This document shows, in pieces, positions 25,727 to 33,902 of a DNA stretch of 42,406 bases (positions are counted from its first letter, which is position 1; each line of letters opens with the position of its first letter). The stretch covers positions 1 to 42,406 of the forward strand of contig CALQJO020000027.1 of NCBI GenBank assembly GCA_943330915.2. Reading direction: 5' to 3'. The notes under the pieces were generated by a model. It was not told where the DNA came from. It made no database searches and saw only the letters and a list, made by a program, of their open reading frames with translations. Made by a program: the position numbers and the translations under genes. Source of the DNA: Rhodoferax sp. OV413. Its GTDB lineage: Bacteria; Pseudomonadota; Gammaproteobacteria; Pseudomonadales; Pseudohongiellaceae.

Positions 25727-26278
25727 TCAGGTAACGATGTAACGCTCCTGAACAAATCCATTTTTTGAAGACACTGCGTTCAATAATTTTAACGTTCGTT
25801 CTGCACCCGTGATGCTGAACAGCGGCAAGCCACTGCCCAGCAACACCGGTATGCGGGTAATGATAAGTTCATCGATACAATCGGCAAGCAAAAATGCCTG
25901 AATGGTCAAACCACCATCAATGTAAATTCTGTTGAGCTTTTTTTGTGTCAGGCGTTTAATTATTGCTTCCGGTTTGCCGGCATCAACCGACACCAAACCT
26001 TTAAGGCGATCAGGGATTTCCATCTCACGTGTTGTCAGTACAACAACGGGAATGTCATAGGCCCATTCACCAAAACTTAATACCTTTTCGAAGGTATTTC
26101 GGCCCATCACCACCGCATCAATGTCAGTGATAAATTGCTCATACGACAGTCCCTTCATCGCCTCAACTGAATACTCCGGTCGCTGCAGCCACTGCACATC
26201 ACCATCCGGGCGCGCAATAAATCCGTCAACACTGGCGGCAACATAAACCAGACAGGTTGAATTTGAGTTGTTGACCAT
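25727..26278 (-). CDS. Dihydrofolate reductase / RibD C-terminal-domain family protein
   Basis: A 183-residue stand-alone reductase-fold protein. Family features are VYVAASVDGFIARPDGDV at the N-terminus, DAVVMGRNTFEKVLSF (NADPH-binding helix), VVLTTREMEIP, IYIDGGLTIQAFLLADCIDELIIT and PVLLGSGLPLF. It resembles YyaP/YwjB-type proteins rather than FolA. The true substrate in this family is usually unknown. AGGAG lies seven bases before the ATG. It follows the 724-residue membrane protein gene by 28 bp on the same strand. Confidence 0.9.
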   Translation of the reverse strand: MVNNSNSTCLVYVAASVDGFIARPDGDVQWLQRPEYSVEAMKGLSYEQFITDIDAVVMGRNTFEKVLSFGEWAYDIPVVVLTTREMEIPDRLKGLVSVDAGKPEAIIKRLTQKKLNRIYIDGGLTIQAFLLADCIDELIITRIPVLLGSGLPLFSITGAERTLKLLNAVSSKNGFVQERYIVT

Positions 26279-26306
26279 GACTGACTCCTAGGTAACGATA
26301 AAACAT

Positions 26307-28481
26307 CTAAAACGCAGAGTGAAGCGCATTGAGTGCCGCAAACACGCCCTGGTCCCAGAGCGCGGCGACAACAATAACCGTCATACTGAGGACTATCCAG
26401 GTTTTCCACGGGCGCTTCTTTTCGGCAAACGGATCAATCAGCGATCGACTCGCGCCTGCCGGTAATATAGCCAGTCCTGTCAGGGAGGCGCCAAATGGCA
26501 CGTTGATGCGCGCCCGCGTGTTCACGGCCCAACCGTTAGCGTCGAGCAACGGACCCAGATTGCGGCCCCGTAAGGTCAGGTAAGCCATAAACACCGAAGG
26601 ACCGGAAATCAACAGCATGACCCCCGCCAGCACCAGCGGGATCTGCCACCAGTCCAGCGCAAACAGTCCCGCGGCTACCGCGGCCAACGACGTGCCGATG
26701 GCGCCCACCGCCAGCCCCATGGCCGCAAAAATACCTGCAAACTTTGCAATATCAAAATTGGCAGCAGGAGCTTTGGGAGCGGCCACAAGGCTGACACCCT
26801 CAATGGTCTTGGTCTCAATGTCTTTGTCACGCGAGGCTGCAAACTTTTGCAGGAGTGTTTCGATAAATCCGGCAACACGAATATACGGAGTCCAGAACGC
26901 CTGCCGCAGGCTGACGGGCTGAACAACCACCTTGTTGACGGTAGCGAGCCAGTCCCGGCCCTGACGATCATAAAAAATTCCGTTGCGGCCAGGCACCATC
27001 AACTCATCCACCTTGCCGCCGGTGATTGCCGCCACAATTAAGAGTGGAGCCTCGCCCTGACGCTCGCAGGTGCAATACACCAGATAACACCCGCTGAAGG
27101 GCGCCATGGTTGCATGACGCGCCATATCGTTAACCCGCATCACCAACTCACAACTGCGCTGGTCCAGATACAAGGTACCCGCCTGAAAAATGGCCTTGCC
27201 TTTGCCGCGGTAGAAATCACTCAAGGAAACAAAGTTCTCTAACAGCGTCACCAGGTCACGCTGATAACGCACCAGCTTTTCAACGGCATCAATCGTTGCG
27301 CCAAAGCTGTTGGCGGCAAGATCCTGTTCAATCAGTGCTGCCAGTTTTGCCTGGCCGTCGCCAGCTACGATCACCTGCAGTCTCTCAACACCCAGCTTGT
27401 GCACCGCAGTGTCAGGTCTCGAGGCTTGCCAGTTTCGCCATGCCAACAAGCGTGCCGATACATCAGCCCACTGTCCCGCGCTTAACTCGTCCTGTTTGAC
27501 TGCCGCATCCCCCAACAGGGGCTTAATAACGCTATCCTGCAGATTCTGTATGGCGCCCGCCCAAGCGGGGTTCAGACCTTGACCCAATGGCAGCGCCTGA
27601 CCAGCACCGACTGAGGCCAGTGGTAAGGCAGACACATCTGCATCACTGTTGCTGATTGCGCGATTGTTTAACACTGCATAAAGCGCTGGCGCCGGATTGA
27701 GCGCATCCACCGCGCGCGCATCAAATGCAGCCAGCTGACAGCGCACAAAATAGTCATCAATTTTGGCCTGCACTTTCTCAAACAGAGCAACAGCCTCTGC
27801 CGTTTTGTCACCCAGCGGCTGAAACTGCACATCACCGTCTGCCGCTGCCTTGTGCCAGCCGAGCACTGCTTGCGCCTGCGCATAAAATGCGGCAACAGAG
27901 GCCGAGGTCACGCCATTGACGCCGCTTCTGTCTGGTGACCCGCCCTGGGTGTCAAGAACCTCATGGATCAGTTGGCGTACGTCCGCCTCGTTGCTCAGTT
28001 CTGCCACCACCACGCCGTCACCGTTAAAATAATCCGGAGAAAACAAACGTGTGATGTCGGAGAGATCAGCCACTTCCAGCGCATCATCCGACGACTTGCC
28101 CATGTACTGAAGCACTGTCATGGCGGCCGCTTTTATGCCGGCACCTTCGGCGTCGTGATCTGCGATGGCAGCAAGCGGCAAACCCTGATTCTGAAACAGG
28201 ATGCCGGCATCAACCAGACGCTCGCAGCTCCACTTCACGGCCGCAAGAATCTCCGGCACACGAATCTGGCCATCGCCATCAGCATCGAGCAATGCTGCGG
28301 TGCGCGCATCAAACTCCAGCCCGGTGGTGGGGCAATTGAGGACAGTCCAAAGTTTGGGGTCTAACTCAGACAAATGCCGCAGGTCATCAGCGGTTTCCAG
28401 CCTCACCTGATCAAAGCCGCCCGATCTGAAAAAGCGCCAGATATGGTGTGCTTTGTTTTTATTCAGTATGCGATCCAGCAT
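26307..28481 (-). CDS. Uncharacterised 724-residue protein with EF-hand and C-terminal membrane helices
   Basis: I do not recognise a named family. Residues 66-77 form a textbook EF-hand loop (DADGDGQIRVPE: ligands at 1, 3, 5, 7, 9 and Glu12). A second, degenerate loop may occur near NGDGVVVAE (about 150). The middle 350 residues look soluble and helical with many acidic residues. Near residues 450-500 lies a compact segment GCYLVYCTCERQGEAPLL. The C-terminus has membrane helices: IFAAMGLAVGAIGTSLAAVA, then IPLVLAGVMLLISGPSVFM, and finally WIVLSMTVIVVAALW. No signal peptide is apparent, so the large N-part is likely cytoplasmic. GGAG precedes the ATG. First gene of a minus-strand run with the DHFR-like, GST and hydrolase genes. 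Confidence 0.7.
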   Translation of the reverse strand: MLDRILNKNKAHHIWRFFRSGGFDQVRLETADDLRHLSELDPKLWTVLNCPTTGLEFDARTAALLDADGDGQIRVPEILAAVKWSCERLVDAGILFQNQGLPLAAIADHDAEGAGIKAAAMTVLQYMGKSSDDALEVADLSDITRLFSPDYFNGDGVVVAELSNEADVRQLIHEVLDTQGGSPDRSGVNGVTSASVAAFYAQAQAVLGWHKAAADGDVQFQPLGDKTAEAVALFEKVQAKIDDYFVRCQLAAFDARAVDALNPAPALYAVLNNRAISNSDADVSALPLASVGAGQALPLGQGLNPAWAGAIQNLQDSVIKPLLGDAAVKQDELSAGQWADVSARLLAWRNWQASRPDTAVHKLGVERLQVIVAGDGQAKLAALIEQDLAANSFGATIDAVEKLVRYQRDLVTLLENFVSLSDFYRGKGKAIFQAGTLYLDQRSCELVMRVNDMARHATMAPFSGCYLVYCTCERQGEAPLLIVAAITGGKVDELMVPGRNGIFYDRQGRDWLATVNKVVVQPVSLRQAFWTPYIRVAGFIETLLQKFAASRDKDIETKTIEGVSLVAAPKAPAANFDIAKFAGIFAAMGLAVGAIGTSLAAVAAGLFALDWWQIPLVLAGVMLLISGPSVFMAYLTLRGRNLGPLLDANGWAVNTRARINVPFGASLTGLAILPAGASRSLIDPFAEKKRPWKTWIVLSMTVIVVAALWDQGVFAALNALHSAF

Positions 28482-28589
28482 AGTGTGAGCTCCGTTGTGA
28501 TGTTATCGCCCGGATAGTAATGCATGGCGCGTCAGCCACCAAGCTGGACATCAGCCCCGCCAGGATCAGGGTCTGGGTAACTCACCCGA

Positions 28590-29498
28590 TTAGCTATTCT
28601 GGCTCTCACGAATCAGTGTGGTTAATTGCGCGCGGTTTTTGACGAAGGTTTTCTGATAAATGCGCGATGAATGATCTTTGACGGTCTGCAATGAAATAAA
28701 CAGCTGATTGGCAATCTCTTGGTTAGTTTGCCCGGCATAAATCCCACGCAGCACGTCGGCTTCACGTTTACTGATGCCATAACGACGCAAAATGTCGTCC
28801 AGCGGCAATGACGGTGGGGCCATCTCTTCTGTTGCCTCATAACAATAGACAACAACCATCGCGGTATTAAACAGATAAAACAAAAACGCAAACACTCCGT
28901 TAAAGTGTTGCAAGGCAGTCAGTGGCGTGAATATCAACAGATGGATAATGCCTGCGGCAAACATCAGCATCATCAGCCATCGCTTGCCGCGCTGACTGAT
29001 AAACGGCTGTTTTCCGGTCAGCAATAACCCGAGCAGTGTCAGCGTGCTAGTGATGGCAAAAACGGACCCAAGACTGGAGAGACTGCTCGCAAGCGACACG
29101 CCCGACCAGGCCAGCGTCAACACAATTGCCACGCTGAAGCCGGCGCTCAACAACAGCACCGGGATCACTGGTCGCTTCTGCAGTCGGGCCGCCCACACCA
29201 GCAACATGGACAGACTCACCAGCAAAAAAGGCGCACCCAGTTGTGCCAGCAGCAGTGCAATCCGCTCAATATTTTCGATCTGCATAAAACCGGACAACAG
29301 AATCGCGCTCCACACACTGTAGTAACCATAGACATACAACAAGATCAGGAAGTACTGCAGATATTGAAAGCTGCTGCTTTTACGCGTCTGATGAAAGCGG
29401 AACAGTATCAGTAAGCCGCCAGCCGTCATCGACAGGCACAAGATAAAGCTCAACCAAAGCGGCAAAGTGTCGAAATTAATGTTGTCGTAATTGAGCAT
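28590..29498 (-). CDS. Membrane-embedded LuxR-type transcriptional regulator (7TM + HTH)
   Basis: A 302-residue protein. Seven hydrophobic helices fill residues ~12-215, starting with LPLWLSFILCLSMTAGGLLI and ending with FLFYLFNTAMVVVYCYEA. The last 70 residues are a LuxR/GerE helix-turn-helix: GISKREADVLRGIYAGQ followed by NQEIANQLFISLQTVKDH. There is no PAS, receiver or autoinducer domain, so the membrane bundle itself is the probable sensor. Proteins with this layout are widespread but poorly characterised. It is divergent from a DUF975-like membrane gene, with paired dyads in the 194 bp between (29573-29611), which suggests it controls that gene and itself. Confidence 0.88.
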   Translation of the reverse strand: MLNYDNINFDTLPLWLSFILCLSMTAGGLLILFRFHQTRKSSSFQYLQYFLILLYVYGYYSVWSAILLSGFMQIENIERIALLLAQLGAPFLLVSLSMLLVWAARLQKRPVIPVLLLSAGFSVAIVLTLAWSGVSLASSLSSLGSVFAITSTLTLLGLLLTGKQPFISQRGKRWLMMLMFAAGIIHLLIFTPLTALQHFNGVFAFLFYLFNTAMVVVYCYEATEEMAPPSLPLDDILRRYGISKREADVLRGIYAGQTNQEIANQLFISLQTVKDHSSRIYQKTFVKNRAQLTTLIRESQNS

Positions 29499-29572
29499 GC
29501 AACGGCCAGGATAAGGTCAGTGAAAAGGTGTCTTGACGGCAAAAATATACCACCCGCATCTCAAACCCCTGC

Positions 29573-29626
29573 CCTACCAAAGTAGGAATCTGCAAAACAC
29601 TACCTTAGTAGGTTTGCATTTGCAGA
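29573..29626. promoter_or_regulatory. Two CTAC-N4-GTAG dyads, candidate LuxR-type operators
   Basis: CCTACCAAAGTAGG (29573-29586) and CTACCTTAGTAG (29600-29611) share the inverted repeat CTAC-N4-GTAG with centres 26 bp apart, about 2.5 helical turns. The second dyad is enclosed by TCTGCAAA (29589-29596) and TTTGCAGA (29619-29626). They lie between the divergent LuxR-type gene and the DUF975-like gene, about 80-120 bp upstream of the latter's ATG. GerE-type domains commonly bind short dyads of this kind. The second structure could alternatively fold as an RNA hairpin. Confidence 0.6.
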
Positions 29627-29692
29627 GCGTGAGGCTAGTTTTCGCTTCAAGAGTGAATCATCCATCCGTCTTCTCACTCTGTGGAGCACAGT

Positions 29693-30370
29693 ATGAATCA
29701 GACAATGAACGATCGGGAACCCATGCCCGAAGCTGGCATTGGCAGTGCGCTTACCTATGGCTGGCGCCGCATGAAGGATAATTTTCTGGTGTTATTCCTG
29801 GCCGTGTTGGTGGTGGTGGTGTTTATGGTGCCGCTGGAAGTCGATGGCGAGGAGTTCGATACCTTGCTGCAATTTTTGAGCACCGCCTACGCGTTGCTGC
29901 TTTATCCGATCGTGAACTACGGTGCCGACATGATTTTTTTAAAATCCGTGCGCGGTGATCAGGTTGAAGTGAAGCGCATTTTTGATGGCTTCAGAAACTA
30001 TATCAACGTGGTGCTTGCATCGCTGCTGACTTTCGGACTGATTGGTATTGGTCTGGTCGTGTTTCTGATCCCTGGCATTTATGTGGCCTGTCGATTGGCC
30101 TTTGTGTCCTATCTGGTCATGGATGAAGGGCTGGATCCGATTGCGGCGGTTGAAGCCAGCTGGCGAATCACCCGTGGTCATGCCTTCAAAATATTTACGC
30201 TCGGCGTGCTGTCGGTCTTCATTTTTATCGCGGGTCTGGCCTTGCTTCTAGTGGGCGTATTTCCGGCCATGATGTGGATCAAGGCGTCGTTTGCGGCCCT
30301 GTATCTGTCGATAACCGGCAATGTTGTTGTCGACGTGCACCAACGGCCGATTGACGAAACCGCTGTTTGA
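29693..30370 (+). CDS. DUF975/YciC-like integral membrane protein
   Basis: A 225-residue membrane protein. The ATG at 29693 is chosen because GGAG lies eight bases upstream; an upstream GTG in frame contains that site. It has about five helices, including FLVLFLAVLVVVVFMVPL, LTFGLIGIGLVVFLIPGIYV and IFTLGVLSVFIFIAGLALLL. The motif IPGIYVACRLAFVSYLVMDE followed by GLDPIAAVEASWRITRGH is characteristic of the DUF975/YciC-like group. Function is unknown; such proteins may assist envelope or transport processes. Divergent from the membrane LuxR regulator; its end is 5 bp from the convergent cyclase gene. Confidence 0.85.
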   Translation: MNQTMNDREPMPEAGIGSALTYGWRRMKDNFLVLFLAVLVVVVFMVPLEVDGEEFDTLLQFLSTAYALLLYPIVNYGADMIFLKSVRGDQVEVKRIFDGFRNYINVVLASLLTFGLIGIGLVVFLIPGIYVACRLAFVSYLVMDEGLDPIAAVEASWRITRGHAFKIFTLGVLSVFIFIAGLALLLVGVFPAMMWIKASFAALYLSITGNVVVDVHQRPIDETAV

Positions 30371-30375
30371 GCTCC

Positions 30376-31314
30376 TTAACGAATGGCGATCGGATTGATC
30401 ACTGTTTGTACCGCACCTTTGAATTTTGGCTGCCCGAGCACAAACATAAATTCATGAACACTGTCTGCCGCAAGCTCAGCAGTGTTCATGCTTTCCAGAA
30501 TGTAGACTCCCTCCTTGGCCAACAAGGTCTGGTGCACCGCAAACACACGCTGCGGATTTTCAAAAGGAATCACTTCCAGGGCCGGTGTGTCCGCACCAAT
30601 GGCCACCACCCCAAGGTCAGCAAGATATTCTGCGCCCTCTACGCCCACACCCGGCTGCACTGAGATGAACCGCTGGTTATCGGTGCCCAGCAACTGCATC
30701 CACCCCGTGTGGAACAACACCACATCGCCTGATCGGATCTGAATGCCCTGAGCGCTGGCGGCCGCCTCGATTTCAGCGCGGTTAAATGCCGTGCCTTCAC
30801 TGACCATGTCGACACCAAAATGCGCGGTCATATCCAGCAACACGCCGCGGGTCACAATGGGCGGAATGGTATGCGTCCCCAGCTCTGACAGTCCGCCATC
30901 GGCAACAATCTGCTCGCTGGTCAGGCCGTTGTAGTACTGATTGCCAATGCCCAGATGTCCCAAACCGTCAATTTGTGATCCGATGCCAAAGCTGGTGGTC
31001 ACACGTTCGTCATTGGACGTCACCACATCGGTACCCACCGGCACATTGGCACCGGAGGCAATAATGTCGATGGTAAAGGTGCGGGTGCCATAGGCGGGAG
31101 AATCTTCTGCCGTTTCCACACCCAGCGAGTAGACCTTGCCCGTGGTGATCAGCCGGGCCGCATCCACAACGATGTCCGTGCTGAGATTGTTGGCTGCACC
31201 AATCCTGTCATCCGCACCGTAACGCGAAGGCACCCAGTCCTGTGACAACACAGGGGCTGACAGACTGGCAGCGACCAGGCTCAAACATAGCAACGCAGCG
31301 TTATTTTTGTTCAT
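30376..31314 (-). CDS. Secreted cyclase-family protein (kynurenine formamidase-like metal hydrolase)
   Basis: A 312-residue protein with a Sec signal peptide (LLCLSLVAASLSAPVLSQ). The body matches the cyclase family (PF04199): RIGAANNLS, GVLLDMTAHFG, GIQIRSGDVVLFHTGW and AIGADTPALEVIPFENPQRVFAVHQTLL. The metal motif, HxGTHxDxxxH in classical members, reads GIGSQIDGLGH here: Asp and the last His are kept while the two earlier His are Gly and Gln. That substitution is found in a larger Q-x-D-G-L-x-H subgroup, so it need not mean inactivity. Substrate unknown. Last gene of a possible three-gene minus-strand operon. Confidence 0.87.
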   Translation of the reverse strand: MNKNNAALLCLSLVAASLSAPVLSQDWVPSRYGADDRIGAANNLSTDIVVDAARLITTGKVYSLGVETAEDSPAYGTRTFTIDIIASGANVPVGTDVVTSNDERVTTSFGIGSQIDGLGHLGIGNQYYNGLTSEQIVADGGLSELGTHTIPPIVTRGVLLDMTAHFGVDMVSEGTAFNRAEIEAAASAQGIQIRSGDVVLFHTGWMQLLGTDNQRFISVQPGVGVEGAEYLADLGVVAIGADTPALEVIPFENPQRVFAVHQTLLAKEGVYILESMNTAELAADSVHEFMFVLGQPKFKGAVQTVINPIAIR

Positions 31315-31326
31315 TATTTTTCCTTG

Positions 31327-31863
31327 TCACTGGCGATTTACGGTCAGGCGATTATTAACATCCCGACTGCTTTTTATCAAATCCTCGTCACTGACAGGCG
31401 TGTGATGACCCACAGGTGTGCCGGCAGATTTGCTAAGCCGGTCGTACAGCAGCACATTGACGCTGGCGGCCAGATTCATGCAACCCACCGTGGGAACGTA
31501 GACAACATCATCAGCCCTGTTGATGATGTCCTGAGAAATTGAGCCGTCTTCCGGCCCAAAAATGTACAACGCATGCGCCGGGTGGATAAACCCCGGTAAT
31601 GGCTGCGCGCCCTCAGCAAACTCCACACAAACAACTTTCACTGCCGGCGGCAGATCCTGCAACAGGCAATCAACCTGCTGCAGCGGAATCTTTGTTGCCA
31701 TGTTTTTGGTATCTGTCTGATACCGGGCTGCACGCCCAAAGCGCTCGCCGGTGTATCGAACACTGTCTGCCCGATAACACCCGGCGGCGCGCATCACCGC
31801 CCCGACATTGACGGGGCTTTTGGGATCGATCAATCCGATCAGAACACTCTGGTTGTCTGCCAT
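31327..31863 (-). CDS. TrmH/SpoU family RNA methyltransferase
   Basis: A 178-residue SPOUT methyltransferase. The ATG at 31863 is preferred over a TTG 16 codons upstream, which would overlap the preceding gene. Motifs: motif 1 DPKSPVNVGAVMRAAGCY (Asn and Arg), motif 2 ALYIFGPEDGSIS, motif 3 VPTVGCMNLAASVNVLLYDR, which form the trefoil knot and the SAM pocket. It lacks an N-terminal extension, so it is a minimal catalytic domain dimer. The RNA target cannot be told from sequence. Follows the CBS gene by 16 bp. Confidence 0.92.
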   Translation of the reverse strand: MADNQSVLIGLIDPKSPVNVGAVMRAAGCYRADSVRYTGERFGRAARYQTDTKNMATKIPLQQVDCLLQDLPPAVKVVCVEFAEGAQPLPGFIHPAHALYIFGPEDGSISQDIINRADDVVYVPTVGCMNLAASVNVLLYDRLSKSAGTPVGHHTPVSDEDLIKSSRDVNNRLTVNRQ

Positions 31864-31879
31864 CTGACGCTCATTTTGC

Positions 31880-32440
31880 CTATCTCCTGATTGACCTGAA
31901 TATATCAACAAAGGTCGGGACTTTTTCTATTTTGATCGGCATATGCAGTCTGCGCGCCACATCGCTGGCTGAAATCAGCCCGCGAATATGATCGTTGTGC
32001 CGATCGACCACCAGACAATGCTGCTGCCCGGAACGCTGCAGAGCCGTAATAATGTCCCTGATCGTGGACTGCTGCAGCTCTTCAATATCCAGCGCGAGCA
32101 GTTCGTGTTTGGGGCACATCATATCGCTGACCGTGATTTCGGCAAGGCGCTCGCCGTTAGCGATTCGGATCATAAAGTGTTGTTCGCTCAGTTCCTCCGT
32201 GCTGATGGTGCCAACAAACTCATTGTCCATATCCACCACCAGCTTCATGCGCACATGCGCCTTTCGCATCAGCGATTCCACATCGACCGCAAGGGTTGAA
32301 TTTTCAATCGTTAAGGGCCGGTGTTTTTTAAAATCCGTAAAAAACTCGGTAGCCGGGGAATCCATATCAAGGTCGTTAAACTCATCAGGCTGCACCATGT
32401 GGGCAACACGGTTAACGGGAAATAGACTGATCGTGTGCAT
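31880..32440 (-). CDS. Tandem CBS-domain protein
   Basis: A 186-residue protein from the ATG at 32440, chosen because GAGGAG lies seven bases upstream; the open frame continues 41 codons further but without a good start. Two CBS domains follow a 40-residue N-part: RPLTIENSTLAVDVESLMRK to VVDMDNEFVGTIS, and DMMCPKHELLALDIEELQQS to CLVVDRHNDHIRGLISASDV. CBS pairs bind adenosine ligands or ions and regulate partners; none is fused here. MCPKHELLALD is close to the stand-alone CBS proteins of marine gammaproteobacteria. The partner is unknown. Confidence 0.9.
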   Translation of the reverse strand: MHTISLFPVNRVAHMVQPDEFNDLDMDSPATEFFTDFKKHRPLTIENSTLAVDVESLMRKAHVRMKLVVDMDNEFVGTISTEELSEQHFMIRIANGERLAEITVSDMMCPKHELLALDIEELQQSTIRDIITALQRSGQQHCLVVDRHNDHIRGLISASDVARRLHMPIKIEKVPTFVDIFRSIRR

Positions 32441-32489
32441 AGCGTACTCCTCACAAATCGCAAAAATAGTTGGTAATCGCCAGGTCAGT

Positions 32490-32789
32490 TCAGAACTGCG
32501 AGGGCGGACCGCGAATTTTCCAAGAGGTGGAGCGTTGCGAGAAAACCGTGTGCAAGGGGTCAAGCGGAGGCGAAGCAGATTGCAGTTGAGCAGATGCTAA
32601 GGTCTGTTGACCCGACATGTCTGCTCTGTCATCCGATGTCTCTCTGGAGCAGATGAAGTTGTCAGTGGCGGAATAGTGTGTAACTTCCTCGGCACTTTGC
32701 GGCGCAAAATACTCGGCGTTGGCAAACGACACCAAGCACAGCAAAGCCATGCTGAACACAATCACTCTGTGTACCGAGGTTCTAATCAC
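32490..32789 (-). CDS. Small secreted protein, unknown function
   Basis: A 99-residue reading frame with a GTG start preceded by GGGAAAA. The first 25 residues form a convincing Sec signal peptide (HRVIVFSMALLCLVSFANA, then EYFAP). The mature part of about 74 residues is polar, with one Cys and no recognised motif. No family recognised. It lies 49 bp before the CBS gene start on the same strand. The signal peptide is the main evidence that it is real. Confidence 0.55.
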   Translation of the reverse strand: MIRTSVHRVIVFSMALLCLVSFANAEYFAPQSAEEVTHYSATDNFICSRETSDDRADMSGQQTLASAQLQSASPPLDPLHTVFSQRSTSWKIRGPPSQF

Positions 32790-32885
32790 CAGCTTTTCCC
32801 ATTGTTGCGAGAGACATCCGCCTGCAACTTCAGTCTAGTCCTTTATCGGAGCTTGTCAAAGGCAGAAATAACTATTGACAGAATA

Positions 32886-32904
32886 TACTCTCTGATAGAA
32901 AGTA
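32886..32904. promoter_or_regulatory. 19-bp imperfect dyad upstream of the membrane-protein/HTH operon
   Basis: TACTCTCTGATAGAAAGTA is an inverted repeat with one mismatch per arm (TACTcTCT / AGAaAGTA) about 80 bp before the first gene. TTGACA lies just upstream at 32875-32880, so the dyad would cover the -10/spacer region of a promoter there. A plausible autorepression site for the HTH_34 regulator; not proven. Confidence 0.4.
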
Positions 32905-32982
32905 CTCTTCATATTGACTGCCGCCGCACCCGCAAAGTTGATATCTCAGTACAAACAACTCTAACCACACAGGAGAAATAGT

Positions 32983-33564
32983 ATGCAAATCAGCCGAGAC
33001 GAAGCTGCGCAAGCGCTATCAGACATTCATGATGCACGATCGCGCGTTGACAAACTCCATGGCTACGGTGATGCCGCCCCCTTCTTAATATTGTGGGGAA
33101 TGGTATGGCTGGTAGCCAACTCAACGACCCAGTTTGTCCCGGCCCTTGCTGATATGGCGTGGCTCGTGGGCATCCTCACCGGCACCACACTGACAATCGT
33201 ACTGGCCAGCGTGCAAGCAAAACGACGAGGCGCGCGTGACATCAGCCAAGCAGGCCAATCGGCGCAGGTCGCCATGCGCATGGGCGTTTCACAAGGTGTG
33301 GTACTGGCGTTTTTTGTGGCAATGGTAACCATCGTCTGGCCTTTGGATGCACGTCAGTTCAACGCATTGATTTCTCTGTTCTGGGCATGCACTTACATGG
33401 GCGTTGGTGTGTGGATCGGGATGAGACTGTTCTGGATAGGCGCGGTCACTGCAGTGGCAATCTTGTTTGGTTTTCTCCACATCGAACAATACTATTCACT
33501 GTGGATGGGCATCGCCGGCGGCGGCAGTCTGATTGCTGGTGGCTTGTGGCTGAGGAGAGTGTAA
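32983..33564 (+). CDS. Integral membrane protein, partner of HTH_34 regulator
   Basis: A 193-residue protein with about five membrane helices (FLILWGMVWLVANSTTQFV, MAWLVGILTGTTLTIVLAS, VVLAFFVAMVTIVWPL, LISLFWACTYMGVGVWIGM, WIGAVTAVAILFGFLH) after a 25-residue soluble helix. AGGAG lies seven bases before the ATG. The stop overlaps the regulator start by one base (TAATG), a strict coupling. Pairs like this, a small membrane protein plus a short winged-helix regulator, are common, but I know of no assigned function. Confidence 0.85.
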   Translation: MQISRDEAAQALSDIHDARSRVDKLHGYGDAAPFLILWGMVWLVANSTTQFVPALADMAWLVGILTGTTLTIVLASVQAKRRGARDISQAGQSAQVAMRMGVSQGVVLAFFVAMVTIVWPLDARQFNALISLFWACTYMGVGVWIGMRLFWIGAVTAVAILFGFLHIEQYYSLWMGIAGGGSLIAGGLWLRRV

Positions 33565-33854
33565 TGGAAGGCCCGGATGAAGTGATTCACCAGTCAACCC
33601 GACTGCGCATAACATCAATCCTGAATGCTCTGGGCTCGGCCGAATTGATGGAGTTCAGCACGCTGAAAGCACTGATCAGCGCCAGTGACGGCAACATGGC
33701 AACACATCTAACCGCGCTTGAAAAAGCCGGATACATCGAAGTCACAAAAGACTTCTTAGGTAAAAAGCCTCGCACGCGCGTGGCACTCACCGCCGAGGGA
33801 CGGCGCGCGTTTACCCGGCATGTGGCCTATCTGAAAGCGCTTCTTGAAGGCTGA
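33564..33854 (+). CDS. Winged-helix transcriptional regulator (HTH_34 type)
   Basis: A 96-residue winged-helix protein: LRITSILNALGSAELMEFST, LKALISASDGNMATHLTALEKAGYIEV, then the wing KKPRTRVALTAEGRRAFTRH. This is the short PF13601/HTH_34 form related to ArsR and MarR regulators. The ATG overlaps the upstream stop (TAATG), which decides the start; the open frame extends further upstream only as overlap with the membrane gene. Likely represses its own operon. It ends just before a strong terminator. Confidence 0.92.
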   Translation: MEGPDEVIHQSTRLRITSILNALGSAELMEFSTLKALISASDGNMATHLTALEKAGYIEVTKDFLGKKPRTRVALTAEGRRAFTRHVAYLKALLEG

Positions 33855-33868
33855 AGGAAAAACTGTGA

Positions 33869-33898
33869 AAAAAGGGCCGCTGCCTGGTAGCCCTTTTT
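33869..33898. terminator. Strong bidirectional intrinsic terminator
   Basis: AAAAAGGGC (33869-33877) pairs with GCCCTTTTT (33890-33898) around a 12-base loop. On both strands the stem ends in a T-run, so it serves the HTH_34 operon (plus) and the propeller lipoprotein gene (minus). Confidence 0.9.
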
Positions 33899-33902
33899 AC
33901 AG

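Noticed and set aside
30376-31314. Cyclase-family gene as inactive because the HxGTH histidines are replaced
   Set aside because: The G-x-G-S-Q-I-D-G-L-x-H pattern is a recognised subgroup of the family, so substitution alone does not show loss of activity.
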